From positions 62,001 to 126,000 of the forward strand of contig JAWLAT010000014.1 in NCBI GenBank assembly GCA_041395325.1: a DNA stretch of 64,000 nt, written 5' to 3'. The position numbers and the translations under genes were made by a program. Every line of letters begins with the position of its first letter. Position 1 is the first letter of the stretch. The notes below the pieces were generated by a model. The model made no database searches and had not been told where the DNA came from. It saw nothing but the letters and a program-made list of their open reading frames with translations. The DNA is from JAWLAT01 sp041395325. GTDB lineage: Bacteria; Pseudomonadota; Gammaproteobacteria; Xanthomonadales; SZUA-5. Of the stretch, positions 47,044 through 55,183 are shown piece after piece.

Positions 47044-47486
47044 TTACTTGGTCGAGTCACTCCCGACCCGGGAGCTCACGGAAACCGCCTTGTTGCTGAC
47101 GTCCGCCGCGAGGAACTCGGTCACCTTGACGTCGCTGGCGACCTTCGACACCCGAACTTCGCCCAGCGCCAGATGACCTTTCGGCAGCGGGGTGTTGCTC
47201 AAGCTGTAGGCCAGGATGAACAGGGAACCATCCTTGTTGAAGACGCAGGTGCCCTTGTGGGTCTGGGGCAACGAGGCCAGGCAACGAGAGGTGTCCACCT
47301 TCACGTCACCGGAATCGGCCACCTGGATACGGGTCTGGAAGTTGACGACCTCACCAGCGGACAACATATCGATACCGACTGCACCGCCGGCCTTGGAGCT
47401 GCTGGCAGTGGCGATCAGGTCGTTCGCAAAAGCAGCACCGGAGCCAATGAGAGGAGCCGGCAGCCGCGCTCTTGATGAGCGTTCAT
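47044..47486 (-). CDS. Small secreted protein, frame broken just after the start codon
   Basis: The open frame from 47367 gives 107 residues, but in the same frame the sequence continues upstream as LPAPLIGSGAAFA-NDLIATA, a good signal-peptide end. The only well-placed start is ATG 47484-47486, with AGAGGA nine bases ahead; it is out of frame by one base. One base missing in the first A-run after ATG would give MK/N-RSSRARLPAPLIGSGAAFA, a sound signal peptide on a protein of about 147 residues. The mature part (QTRIQVADSGDVKVDTSRCL, LFILAYSLSNTPLPKGHLAL, TEFLAADVSNKAVS) resembles the strand pattern of a cohesin-like half-domain. Two cysteines could pair. Middle gene of the operon, 21 bp after the dockerin gene and 40 bp before the cohesin-like gene. 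Function unknown. Confidence 0.6.
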
Positions 47487-47507
47487 GAATTCAGTCCTCT
47501 TTCTCGA

Positions 47508-48326
47508 TTACGGGCAGGCGGGAGAAGTGTTGATGATCGGAATCAGTGCGCCCAAGTCGAACACATTGATAGATCCGTCCTCATTCACATCCGGCTGTCC
47601 GGTCGACAGCGAGGAACCATTTGCATCACCGATGATGCCGCCAACGTCAAAAACGTTGCGAGTGCCGTCGTTGACCGCATCACCCACACACAGCCGACCC
47701 GGACTGGTCGTGCGGCGCGAGTCAAACGCGTCGAAGTTCATGAAGCCGGTGCCGGACCCGGAAATCTTGCCCAGACGGACCTCATCAATGCGATCGCTGG
47801 AGTTGTTCACGCCAGTGATCGGCGTCACAGCGATCGGCGTAGCCGAGCCAGCGCCCTGCACGGTGATCGTGAGGCTGCCGGTCGCGGAGGCTTCCCACGC
47901 CAGCTCAACCGAGTACCACCGGTTGGCGACGACGGCCGCAGTCCTCGTCGTGGCCGTGCCGGCCATGCCGAAGGTGAACTGCGAACCGTTGTATTGGGCG
48001 GTAATCTTGTTGTTTCCGCCGGAGTCGCGAGCTTCCAGGAAGTTCACCGTGCCACCTGTGTGGCTACCGGTGTAGACATAAACACGAGCACGATAGGTCG
48101 CTTCGGCAGCAGGCGTGCTGTCGGTCACAAAGTCACCGACCGCGTCGGCCTGGGCCGCACACACACCGGAGTAGCGAGCCACGGCCGGCGACTGATTCGG
48201 CTGATTGGCAACCACGGTGCCGGCCGTCGCGCTCCAGGCGCTCAGGGAGCAGGCCGAGGCGGTCGAGACCATCGCCACGGAGGCCACGCCCAGCGCGGCG
48301 GCAAGCAACAACTTGTTGGTTTTCAT
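47508..48326 (-). CDS. Secreted beta-sandwich protein with C-terminal type I dockerin
   Basis: A 272-residue protein with signal peptide (MKTNKLLLAAALGVASVAMV...STASA). Residues about 30-205 look like a concanavalin/LamG-type beta-sandwich (YRARVYVYTG, FTFGMAGTATTRTAAVVANR, RWYSVELAWEAS, FMNFDAFDSRR). Residues 212-272 form a dockerin: repeat one DAVNDGTRNVFD lacks the Asn at calcium position 3, repeat two DVNEDGSINVFD is perfect, each followed by a helix. Dockerins bind cohesins, and a cohesin-like gene is third in the same operon. The start at 48326 gives the signal peptide; the frame extends 23 codons further without support. No catalytic domain is seen. Confidence 0.8.
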   Translation of the reverse strand: MKTNKLLLAAALGVASVAMVSTASACSLSAWSATAGTVVANQPNQSPAVARYSGVCAAQADAVGDFVTDSTPAAEATYRARVYVYTGSHTGGTVNFLEARDSGGNNKITAQYNGSQFTFGMAGTATTRTAAVVANRWYSVELAWEASATGSLTITVQGAGSATPIAVTPITGVNNSSDRIDEVRLGKISGSGTGFMNFDAFDSRRTTSPGRLCVGDAVNDGTRNVFDVGGIIGDANGSSLSTGQPDVNEDGSINVFDLGALIPIINTSPACP

Positions 48327-48435
48327 CGAGTTACAACCCCATTTTGGTTCGGAAGTTCCGATTGCGCCCGAATGTTTCCGGACAAGGCCGCACAACCTTG
48401 CCCAGAATCACGGCGAACCGTAGCACAGTCGAAGA

Positions 48436-48456
48436 GCCTTGCGGAAGTGGCAAGGC
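48436..48456 (-). terminator. Hairpin after the DUF455 gene
   Basis: A 7-bp stem GCCTTGC/GCAAGGC with a 7-nt loop, 34 bp past the DUF455 stop and 110 bp ahead of the dockerin gene start. No T-run; a weak candidate. Confidence 0.4.
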
Positions 48457-48490
48457 CCCGTTTATGCGGAACTTTTGGCGGATTCGAGCA

Positions 48491-49432
48491 TCAGTGACCC
48501 CTTGTGTTCGGGGTCCCGGATTCCCGTTCCGTGCCTGCCCTCGTCAGTTCCTGCAACTCGCTTTCGCTGAAGCCCGCGAGCAGACGTGCCTGCTCGTTCA
48601 AGGGGGACCGCACCGCACCTGGCGCGCGTTCGCTCAGCAGGCGAGCGAAGTGCGCCTGCGGCTCAAGCCCCGCGGCATCGCAAAGGTAGGCATACCAACG
48701 GCTACCGATGGCGACGTGGCGGACCTCTTCGGCCAGGATCACGGCCAGACAATCGGCGCTGCGCTGATCCCCGACATGGATCAGTCGCGCCATCATGGGT
48801 GGTGTGACATCCAGCCCGCGCGCTTCCAGCAGTCGGGGGACCAGCGCCATGCGGACCAGCGGCGCATCGGCACTGACGCGCGCCATCTGCCAGAGTCCGT
48901 CATGGGCCGGGAAGTCGCCGTAGGCAAACCCGAGTTCCTGCAGACGACCGGTCAACAGTTCGAAATGACGAGCCTCGTCGTCGGCGACACTGAGCCAGTC
49001 TGCATAGTATTCCGGCGGCAAGCCGGTAAAGCGCTGGACGGCGTCCAACGCGAGATTGATGGCGTTGAATTCAATGTGGGCCACCGCATGCAACAGCGCT
49101 GCGCGGCCTTCGGCGCTGCCCAGGCGCCTTTGCTTGAGCGCTTTGGGCGGCACCAGCGCTGGCCGCGCCGGGCGCCCGGGCGTGTCTGGACCCGCGCGCA
49201 CCCCGGAAGCCGCATTCGGGGCGTGGTGGCCGGCCGCCACAGCGGCAAGCAGTTCTTGCAGTGCGCTCCGTTTTGCATCGACCCCGCATTCGGCCAGCAC
49301 CGCCAGCGCGGCGTCGTGAAGCGTGTCACCCGTCGCGTGCGCCAGGCCTGCGACCAGCGCATCACGTCTTGCGGCAATGGTGTGTGGGTCAGACTGCGGT
49401 ATTGCGGCAGTGGGCGCCGCGGATTCGCTCAT
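48491..49432 (-). CDS. DUF455 ferritin-like protein
   Basis: A 313-residue protein of the DUF455 group of ferritin-like four-helix bundles. Likely di-metal ligands are in HAVAHIEFNAINLALDAV, LSVADDEARHFELLTGRL and LAVILAEEVRHVAIGSRWY. Members are distantly related to MiaE-type tRNA hydroxylases, but the reaction is not established. Its ATG overlaps the purF stop by four bases, so it is translated with purF, cvpA and possibly dedD. The first 90 residues are helical and less conserved. Confidence 0.85.
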   Translation of the reverse strand: MSESAAPTAAIPQSDPHTIAARRDALVAGLAHATGDTLHDAALAVLAECGVDAKRSALQELLAAVAAGHHAPNAASGVRAGPDTPGRPARPALVPPKALKQRRLGSAEGRAALLHAVAHIEFNAINLALDAVQRFTGLPPEYYADWLSVADDEARHFELLTGRLQELGFAYGDFPAHDGLWQMARVSADAPLVRMALVPRLLEARGLDVTPPMMARLIHVGDQRSADCLAVILAEEVRHVAIGSRWYAYLCDAAGLEPQAHFARLLSERAPGAVRSPLNEQARLLAGFSESELQELTRAGTERESGTPNTRGH

Positions 49433-50913
49433 GCCGCCTGCGGTGAGCGCCGACGGCTCTTGGCGTCATCGGAGCGCAGCAGCTCGAGTTGTTCCAGGTA
49501 GTCCGCTGACAGGCCCGTGATGTACTCACCACTGAAGCAGGAGCTGTCGAACTGCTGCAGCGATGGATTGACGGCCGCTACCGCGGCCGCCAGGTCATCG
49601 AGATCCTGGTAGATCAGCCAGTCTGCGCCCAGCGCCTGCTCAATCTCGGCGAGGTTCTTGCCATGCGCCACCAACTCGGCTGCGCTGGGCATATCGATGC
49701 CGTAGACGTTGGGGTGGCGCACCGGTGGCGCGGCCGAAGCCAGATAGACCTTGCGCGCACCAGCATCCCGGGCCATCTGGATGATCTGCCGGGAGGTCGT
49801 GCCGCGCACAATGGAGTCATCGACCAGCAGCACCACCTTGTCGCGGAATTCCTGCTCGATGGTATTGAGCTTGCGCCGCACCGATTTGGCCCGTTCGGAC
49901 TGGCCCGGCATGATGAAGGTGCGGCCGATGTAGCGATTCTTGATGAATCCCTCGCGGTACTCCGCACCGAGCAGGCGGGCCATCGGCAAGGCCGCGGTTC
50001 TGGAGGTATCGGGAATCGGGATGACCACATCGATGTCGTGATCAGGCCGCTCGCGCAGAATCTTGCGGGCCAGATGCTCGCCCATGTTCAGGCGCGCCTG
50101 GTAGACCGAAACGCCTTCCATGATGGAATCCGGCCGGGCCAGATAGACGAACTCGAAGATGCAGGGTGCATGCGGCCGCGGCAACGCGCATTGGCGCCGA
50201 TGCAGCTCACCGCGCTTGGTGATGACCACGGCCTCACCCGGCGCGACGTCACCCAACCGCTCGTAGCCGAGGATGTCCAAGGCCACGCTTTCCGAGGCCA
50301 CGGCGTATTCCTGACCCTGTTCGGTCTGCCGCACACCGAGGACCAGCGGGCGGATGCCGTAGGGATCGCGAAAGGCGACCAACCCGAAACCCAGCACCAG
50401 CGCCATCGCTGCATAGCCGCCCAGGCAGCGGCGATGGACACCGGAAACGGCATTGAACAAATGCTCGGGCTCCAGCCGCAGGCGTTCCTGCGCCTGCAAC
50501 TCATGCGCAAGGACATTGAGCAGCACTTCAGAGTCGGACTCGGTGTTGATGTGGCGACGGTCCTCGACGAAGAGTTCGCGCTTGAGCTCGGCCGAGTTGA
50601 TCAGATTGCCGTTGTGAGCCAGGGCGATGCCGAAGGGCGAGTTCACATAGAAGGGCTGCGCCTCGGCCGCACCTTCGGATCCGGCGGTGGGATAGCGGCA
50701 ATGACCGATTCCCATGGACCCGCGCAGCCGTGACATGCCATTGGCCTCGAACACGTCCCGAACCAGCCCGTTGCCCTTGTGCAGGCACAGCCGCAGGCTG
50801 TCGGCCGTGGCGATGCCGGCGGCGTCCTGGCCTCGGTGCTGCAACACGGTCAGGCCGTCGTAGAGTGCTCCGGCCACTTCGGCCCTGCCGACGATTCCGA
50901 TGATTCCGCACAT
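49429..50913 (-). CDS. purF: Amidophosphoribosyltransferase
   Basis: A 494-residue enzyme for the first step of purine synthesis, making phosphoribosylamine from PRPP and glutamine. The Ntn nucleophile is Cys2 in MCGIIGIVG; LQHRGQDAAGI, MGIGHCRYPTAG and LAHNGNLIN line the glutaminase site. The PRPP loop is VVLLVDDSIVRGTTSRQIIQ. The start at 50913 exposes Cys2 after Met removal; the frame is open 198 bp further up but into the cvpA end. Gene order dedD-cvpA-purF is the classical one. Confidence 0.97.
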   Translation of the reverse strand: MCGIIGIVGRAEVAGALYDGLTVLQHRGQDAAGIATADSLRLCLHKGNGLVRDVFEANGMSRLRGSMGIGHCRYPTAGSEGAAEAQPFYVNSPFGIALAHNGNLINSAELKRELFVEDRRHINTESDSEVLLNVLAHELQAQERLRLEPEHLFNAVSGVHRRCLGGYAAMALVLGFGLVAFRDPYGIRPLVLGVRQTEQGQEYAVASESVALDILGYERLGDVAPGEAVVITKRGELHRRQCALPRPHAPCIFEFVYLARPDSIMEGVSVYQARLNMGEHLARKILRERPDHDIDVVIPIPDTSRTAALPMARLLGAEYREGFIKNRYIGRTFIMPGQSERAKSVRRKLNTIEQEFRDKVVLLVDDSIVRGTTSRQIIQMARDAGARKVYLASAAPPVRHPNVYGIDMPSAAELVAHGKNLAEIEQALGADWLIYQDLDDLAAAVAAVNPSLQQFDSSCFSGEYITGLSADYLEQLELLRSDDAKSRRRSPQAA

Positions 50914-50944
50914 GCTTGCTGCGCTCCCGTGCTCGCGCTGACCG

Positions 50945-51604
50945 CTATTGCTGCTCTGACGCCGGCTGACCTTCGGCCGGCGGCGCCTCGGCAGGTGGTG
51001 GTGGCTGTTCTGCTTGCGGCGCTGCCGGCACATCCTCAGGCGAGGCACCAGGCGGGGACGTCGGAAGCGCCATCTGCTGCAGTGCCGAGGCACCGGTGGC
51101 TGGGTTGGCAATCATCTCACGCACGTTGGCAGGCAAGAAGAGGATCAAGGCGTCCGCCGCACGCGCCACGCCGGGCATCATCGTGGATTGCTGCCACCAC
51201 TCGCTCTGATCCAGCCGCATCAACAGGCCCACCCAGAACAGGGCGATGACGATCAGCAGGCCTCGAGCGACGCCGAAGATCAGCCCCAGCAGCCGATCGG
51301 TACCACTCAGACCCGCGCCCTGAATCAGTCGCTTGAGCAGATACAGCGCCAGCGCGCCGATGATCGAGGTGAGCACGTAGATCGCCAACGCCGCAATGCC
51401 GGTGCGCAGCGGGACCACGTCGATGCCCTGCAGGAATTGCTCGGCAGCTGGCGCGGCGAAATGAAAGGCCAGCAAGGCGCCGGCCACCGCAATGGCCAGA
51501 CTGGCCACTTCCACCACCAGTCCCCGCAGCAGGCTCACCACCGCAGACAGCAGCAGCACGCCGACGATCACCCAATCGGCCCAATTGAATTCGGCCCCGC
51601 TCAC
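50945..51604 (-). CDS. cvpA: CvpA-family inner-membrane protein
   Basis: A 219-residue protein with four predicted membrane helices: WVIVGVLLLSAVVSLLRGL, VASLAIAVAGALLAFHFAA, GIAALAIYVLTSIIGALALY and LIFGVARGLLIVIALFWVGL. FGVARGL is the family mark. CvpA is needed for colicin V production in E. coli and for envelope robustness elsewhere; the mechanism is unknown. The last 45 residues are a proline/glutamate/alanine-rich tail. It overlaps the SPOR gene by four bases and precedes purF by 31 bp. Confidence 0.9.
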   Translation of the reverse strand: MSGAEFNWADWVIVGVLLLSAVVSLLRGLVVEVASLAIAVAGALLAFHFAAPAAEQFLQGIDVVPLRTGIAALAIYVLTSIIGALALYLLKRLIQGAGLSGTDRLLGLIFGVARGLLIVIALFWVGLLMRLDQSEWWQQSTMMPGVARAADALILFLPANVREMIANPATGASALQQMALPTSPPGASPEDVPAAPQAEQPPPPAEAPPAEGQPASEQQ

Positions 51605-52479
51605 GGATAGCTGACGACCAGTCCTTCGAGCTTGTGCAGCTGCTTGATCTGCGCCCGCGCCCGATCGGCCTCCTCGCGACGGGCCAGCGGTCCGACGCGC
51701 ACGCGATACAGCACCTTGCCGTCACTGGGCATGCGCTCGAAATAGCCTTCCTGACCACTGCGCCGCAGATCGGCCACCAGTTTCTCCGCTGCCTCGGCGG
51801 TGCTGAATACCCCCACCTGCACGGCCCAGCCACGAGTGACGGGCTGCGTGACACGGCTGGCCGTCACCTCCGGCAGATCCAGTTCGGCCACCTGCGCGGA
51901 AATCTCCGGCATGGCCTTGCGCACGCTCAGCCGCATTTTCTCGGCGCCGGCTCGATCGGCCAGCGGCTGGCTGACCACCCGCTGCAGCGTGCGTTCGCCC
52001 GCCTTGACCGGTTCAATGCTGGCCGAAACGCCCTGAGCGGCCAGCCGCTGCACCAACCGGTCGGCATTGGCGCGATCGCCGAAGCTGCCGAAGCGAACCA
52101 CGTAACGGCCATCTGCCGCGGCGGCCGCAGGGGGCGCTGGGGCCGTCGGAGGCTTGGTGGTCGGCTCAACCGGAGGCGGTGCGTCATCAAGCGTAGGTGT
52201 GGGGATGACTGTCGACACCGCCGGCTCGGCGGGCCGCTGGACCATGCCCACCGCGTCTTCATCGGACGTCGCCGGCGCGTCGTTCGTCGCCGCTGGCGGC
52301 AGCGACGATGGCTCCACCGGCAAGCGCCGCGTTTCCGTGGGCTGCGGCGGGATATCCAGAGACACCTCGCGCGTGTCCACTTCGGGCGGTGGCCCGTCCA
52401 GCAGCATCGGCACAAAGATGACGGCCAGCAGGATCAGGACCGCCGCGCCGATCAAGCGTTGTCGCAGAGCCGGATCCAT
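51601..52479 (-). CDS. dedD: SPOR-domain cell division protein (DedD type), two SPOR-like units
   Basis: A 292-residue bitopic protein. It starts MDPALRQRLIGAAVLILLAV, as in DedD, with one membrane helix, followed by a long proline-rich periplasmic linker. Residues about 140-205 (YVVRFGSFGDRANADRLVQR) look like one SPOR unit and residues about 215-290 (GWAVQVGVFSTAEAAEKLVA, YRVRVGPLARREEADRAR) are a second, better one. SPOR domains bind denuded glycan at the septum. The start at 52479 has GGGAGAGGG just upstream. Upstream partner folC is absent; a divergent peptidase gene lies there instead. Confidence 0.88.
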   Translation of the reverse strand: MDPALRQRLIGAAVLILLAVIFVPMLLDGPPPEVDTREVSLDIPPQPTETRRLPVEPSSLPPAATNDAPATSDEDAVGMVQRPAEPAVSTVIPTPTLDDAPPPVEPTTKPPTAPAPPAAAAADGRYVVRFGSFGDRANADRLVQRLAAQGVSASIEPVKAGERTLQRVVSQPLADRAGAEKMRLSVRKAMPEISAQVAELDLPEVTASRVTQPVTRGWAVQVGVFSTAEAAEKLVADLRRSGQEGYFERMPSDGKVLYRVRVGPLARREEADRARAQIKQLHKLEGLVVSYP

Positions 52480-52689
52480 GCCCTCTCCCATCACTTGCAC
52501 AGCGCCGGATTATAGGACCAGGTGACCGAAGCGGTGGCGCCGCACTCGGCCCCAACGATCACCCGCCTGACCCAGGACAGGCGGCTGACAGCTTTGCTTG
52601 CCGAGCTGCGCGTCTTACTCGTAGGGTGCGTCGCCCGGATCTGCAGTCAGGACCGATGGCGGCGCTGCAATGACCAGAGCGGAGTGACC

Positions 52690-55077
52690 ATGAACATTCG
52701 TCGAATTTGGCCTTTGGGTCTGCTGCTGATGACTACGCTGGCGAACGCTGCGACCGAGCCGACCCGCGAGCGGCCGGATGGCGAGGGACCATGGGTGGTC
52801 CGCGCGTACTTCGAGAACAAGGCTCAACTCGACGCCGTCGCACAGCACAATCAACCCTGGGAAGTTCATCACGACCAGCAGTTTGCGGTGCTGGAAATTG
52901 CGGATCGAGCCGAGTACGGCGACCTGCTGGACGCCGGCTTCCGGGTCGCGATCGATGCTGATCGGACGGCCTTCCTGCTCAATCCGCTGGGCAACCTGCG
53001 GACGATTCCAGGCTTCGCCTGTTATCGAACGGTGGTCGAGAGCGTCGCCAGTCTCAATGACATCGTCGCGACCTACCCGACCTTGGCAGCCATCGTCGAC
53101 ATCGGCGACTCCTGGAACAAGATCAATCACCCGGGCACCGGGCACGATCTGTTGGTTCTGAAGCTGACCAACCAGGCCATCGGGGGCACCAAGCCGCGCC
53201 TGTTCGTCATGGCGGCCGTGCATGCGCGTGAATACGCCACCGCCGAGACCGCCCTGCGCTTCGCCGAGGACCTGCTGGCTCGCTATGCCGACGACGCCGA
53301 TGCTCGCTGGATGCTCGATCACCACGAGTTGCATCTGCTGGTGCAGGCCAACCCCGACGGACGCGAGTTGGCGGAAACCGGCTCGCTGTGGCGCAAGAAT
53401 GTCAACGAGAACTACTGCGGCGCGACCAGCAGTTCGCGCGGCGCCGACATCAATCGCAACTTCAGTTTCGAGTGGGGCGCGCATGGCGGTTCCAGTGGCG
53501 ACCCCTGCTCGGGCACCTTTCGTGGCGCTGGGCCGGGGTCGGAGCCAGAAACCGATGCGTTGATCACCTATCTGCGCACGCTGTTTCCGGCGGCTCGTCC
53601 GCCTGATCTGACGACGCCCGCACCCGCCGACACCAGCGGCGCCTTTCTCGATATCCACAGCTACGGTGGGCTGGTGATGTGGCCCTGGGGCTTTACCACC
53701 GGCGGCGCACCCAATGGTGAGGCGATGGCCACGCTGGGTCGGCGCATGGCCTGGTTCAATGGCTACCGACCGCAGCAAGCGGTCGAGCTCTACGTGACCG
53801 ATGGCGGCACCAAGGACTTCAGCTACGGCGATCTGGGCATACCCGGCATGAGCTTCGAGATCGGCAACGCCTTCTTCCAACCTTGTGCCACCTTCGAAAC
53901 GACCGAGTTGCAGCACAACTTTGATTCAATCGAATACCTGCTGCGCACGATACGCCGGCCCTACATGGAGCCATCAGGGCCCTCCAACACGCACCTGTTG
54001 ACGGCGCCGGTGGAGGCCGGTGAACCGATCCAGCTGGTTGGCGTGGCCGATGATGAGGCCTTCCATCAGGGCAACGGCACCGAAGGCACACAGACCATTG
54101 ACGGCGTCGATGTCTATCTCGACAGCCTGCCGTGGCTGGCCGCCAGCACCCCGGTTGCGAGCGCGGTCGCAGCCGATGGCAACTTCGACAGCAGTCGTGA
54201 AGCCTGGCGAGCCACGCTGCCATCGACCGGCCTGACCGAGGGTCGCCACACCCTGTATTTGCGTGCCAGCGACAGCGCCGCCGAAGGGCCGGTCTACGCC
54301 CGTGATGTTGAAGTGGTTGCACCGGGCAGTACGGCGCGAATCAGCGGCAGCATTCGCAATGCCCGCAGCGGTGCGCCTCTGGATGTGGCGGCACAGGTCC
54401 GCCTGGGCGCGCAGCTCGGTACGCTCAGCGATCCCGGCGCTGGTGCCGAATACACCGTGCGCGCCAGCAGCGGCAGCTATCCGTTGCAGGTGGAAGCGCC
54501 CGGCTATGCGCCCACCCAGATTCAGGTCACCCTCAGTGCGCCGTCCGCCCAGACGCAGGACGTTGAACTGCAGCCCCTGTGCACGCTGTTCAGCGATGAT
54601 GGCGGCGACGGCCTGGTGAACTTCACGGCACAGGCGCCATGGGGGCTGGACAACAGCCGCTTCACCAGTGCCCCGGTGGCCTTCGCCGACTCCCCGGCCG
54701 GCAACTACGCGGCCAATGCCAACGTCTCGCTGACACTGCTGCCACAGGACTTTTCCGGTGCAGCCGACTTGCGCCTGCAGTTCCAGTCCTACTGCGATAC
54801 CGAGTTCGGCTTCGACTACGGTCATGTCGAGGTGTCGACCGACGGCAGCACCTGGACGGAACTGTGGCGCTGTGAAGGGAATGCCAGCTGGCAGCCGGTC
54901 GACATCGCGCTGACCGCGCTCGCTGGACAGGCCACGGCCCGGCTGCGCTTTCGCTTGAGTTCGGACGGCGGCGTGCAGCGATCCGGCTGGAATGTGGACG
55001 ACATCCGCATCGTCGGTACCGGCGCCACCTGCGACGCCCAGGCCGAGGCGATCTTCGCCGACAACTTCGAGGACTGA
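52690..55077 (+). CDS. Secreted M14 zinc carboxypeptidase with C-terminal beta domains
   Basis: A 795-residue protein with signal peptide (MNIRRIWPLGLLLMTTLANA). The M14 carboxypeptidase domain has zinc ligands H178 and E181 (VHAREYATAE), H323 (LDIHSYGG), catalytic E390 (SFEIGNAF) and the substrate-binding DINRNFSFEWG. Residues about 425-540 and 545-625 are beta domains, the second a carboxypeptidase-regulatory-like fold (ISGSIRNARSGAPLDVAAQV). A MAM/jelly-roll-like domain follows (about 635-780). The last residues, AIFADNFED, resemble the IFADGFE ending seen on many secreted proteins of this order. It probably trims C-terminal residues of extracellular peptides. Start ATG 52690 has GGAG six bases ahead. 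Confidence 0.88.
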   Translation: MNIRRIWPLGLLLMTTLANAATEPTRERPDGEGPWVVRAYFENKAQLDAVAQHNQPWEVHHDQQFAVLEIADRAEYGDLLDAGFRVAIDADRTAFLLNPLGNLRTIPGFACYRTVVESVASLNDIVATYPTLAAIVDIGDSWNKINHPGTGHDLLVLKLTNQAIGGTKPRLFVMAAVHAREYATAETALRFAEDLLARYADDADARWMLDHHELHLLVQANPDGRELAETGSLWRKNVNENYCGATSSSRGADINRNFSFEWGAHGGSSGDPCSGTFRGAGPGSEPETDALITYLRTLFPAARPPDLTTPAPADTSGAFLDIHSYGGLVMWPWGFTTGGAPNGEAMATLGRRMAWFNGYRPQQAVELYVTDGGTKDFSYGDLGIPGMSFEIGNAFFQPCATFETTELQHNFDSIEYLLRTIRRPYMEPSGPSNTHLLTAPVEAGEPIQLVGVADDEAFHQGNGTEGTQTIDGVDVYLDSLPWLAASTPVASAVAADGNFDSSREAWRATLPSTGLTEGRHTLYLRASDSAAEGPVYARDVEVVAPGSTARISGSIRNARSGAPLDVAAQVRLGAQLGTLSDPGAGAEYTVRASSGSYPLQVEAPGYAPTQIQVTLSAPSAQTQDVELQPLCTLFSDDGGDGLVNFTAQAPWGLDNSRFTSAPVAFADSPAGNYAANANVSLTLLPQDFSGAADLRLQFQSYCDTEFGFDYGHVEVSTDGSTWTELWRCEGNASWQPVDIALTALAGQATARLRFRLSSDGGVQRSGWNVDDIRIVGTGATCDAQAEAIFADNFED

Positions 55078-55095
55078 GTCGATCGATGGCGGCCG

Positions 55096-55117
55096 CCAGG
55101 GCCCGAGAAAGCCCTGG
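55096..55117 (+). terminator. Hairpin after the M14 peptidase gene
   Basis: A 7-bp perfect stem CCAGGGC/GCCCTGG with an 8-nt loop, 19 bp past the stop codon. No T-run; a moderate candidate. Confidence 0.5.
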
Positions 55118-55183
55118 TATGGCCATTGACACCGGGAGACATTGGGTGCCCAATGGGTCATCCATTGATCTGCCGGGGGCGTC

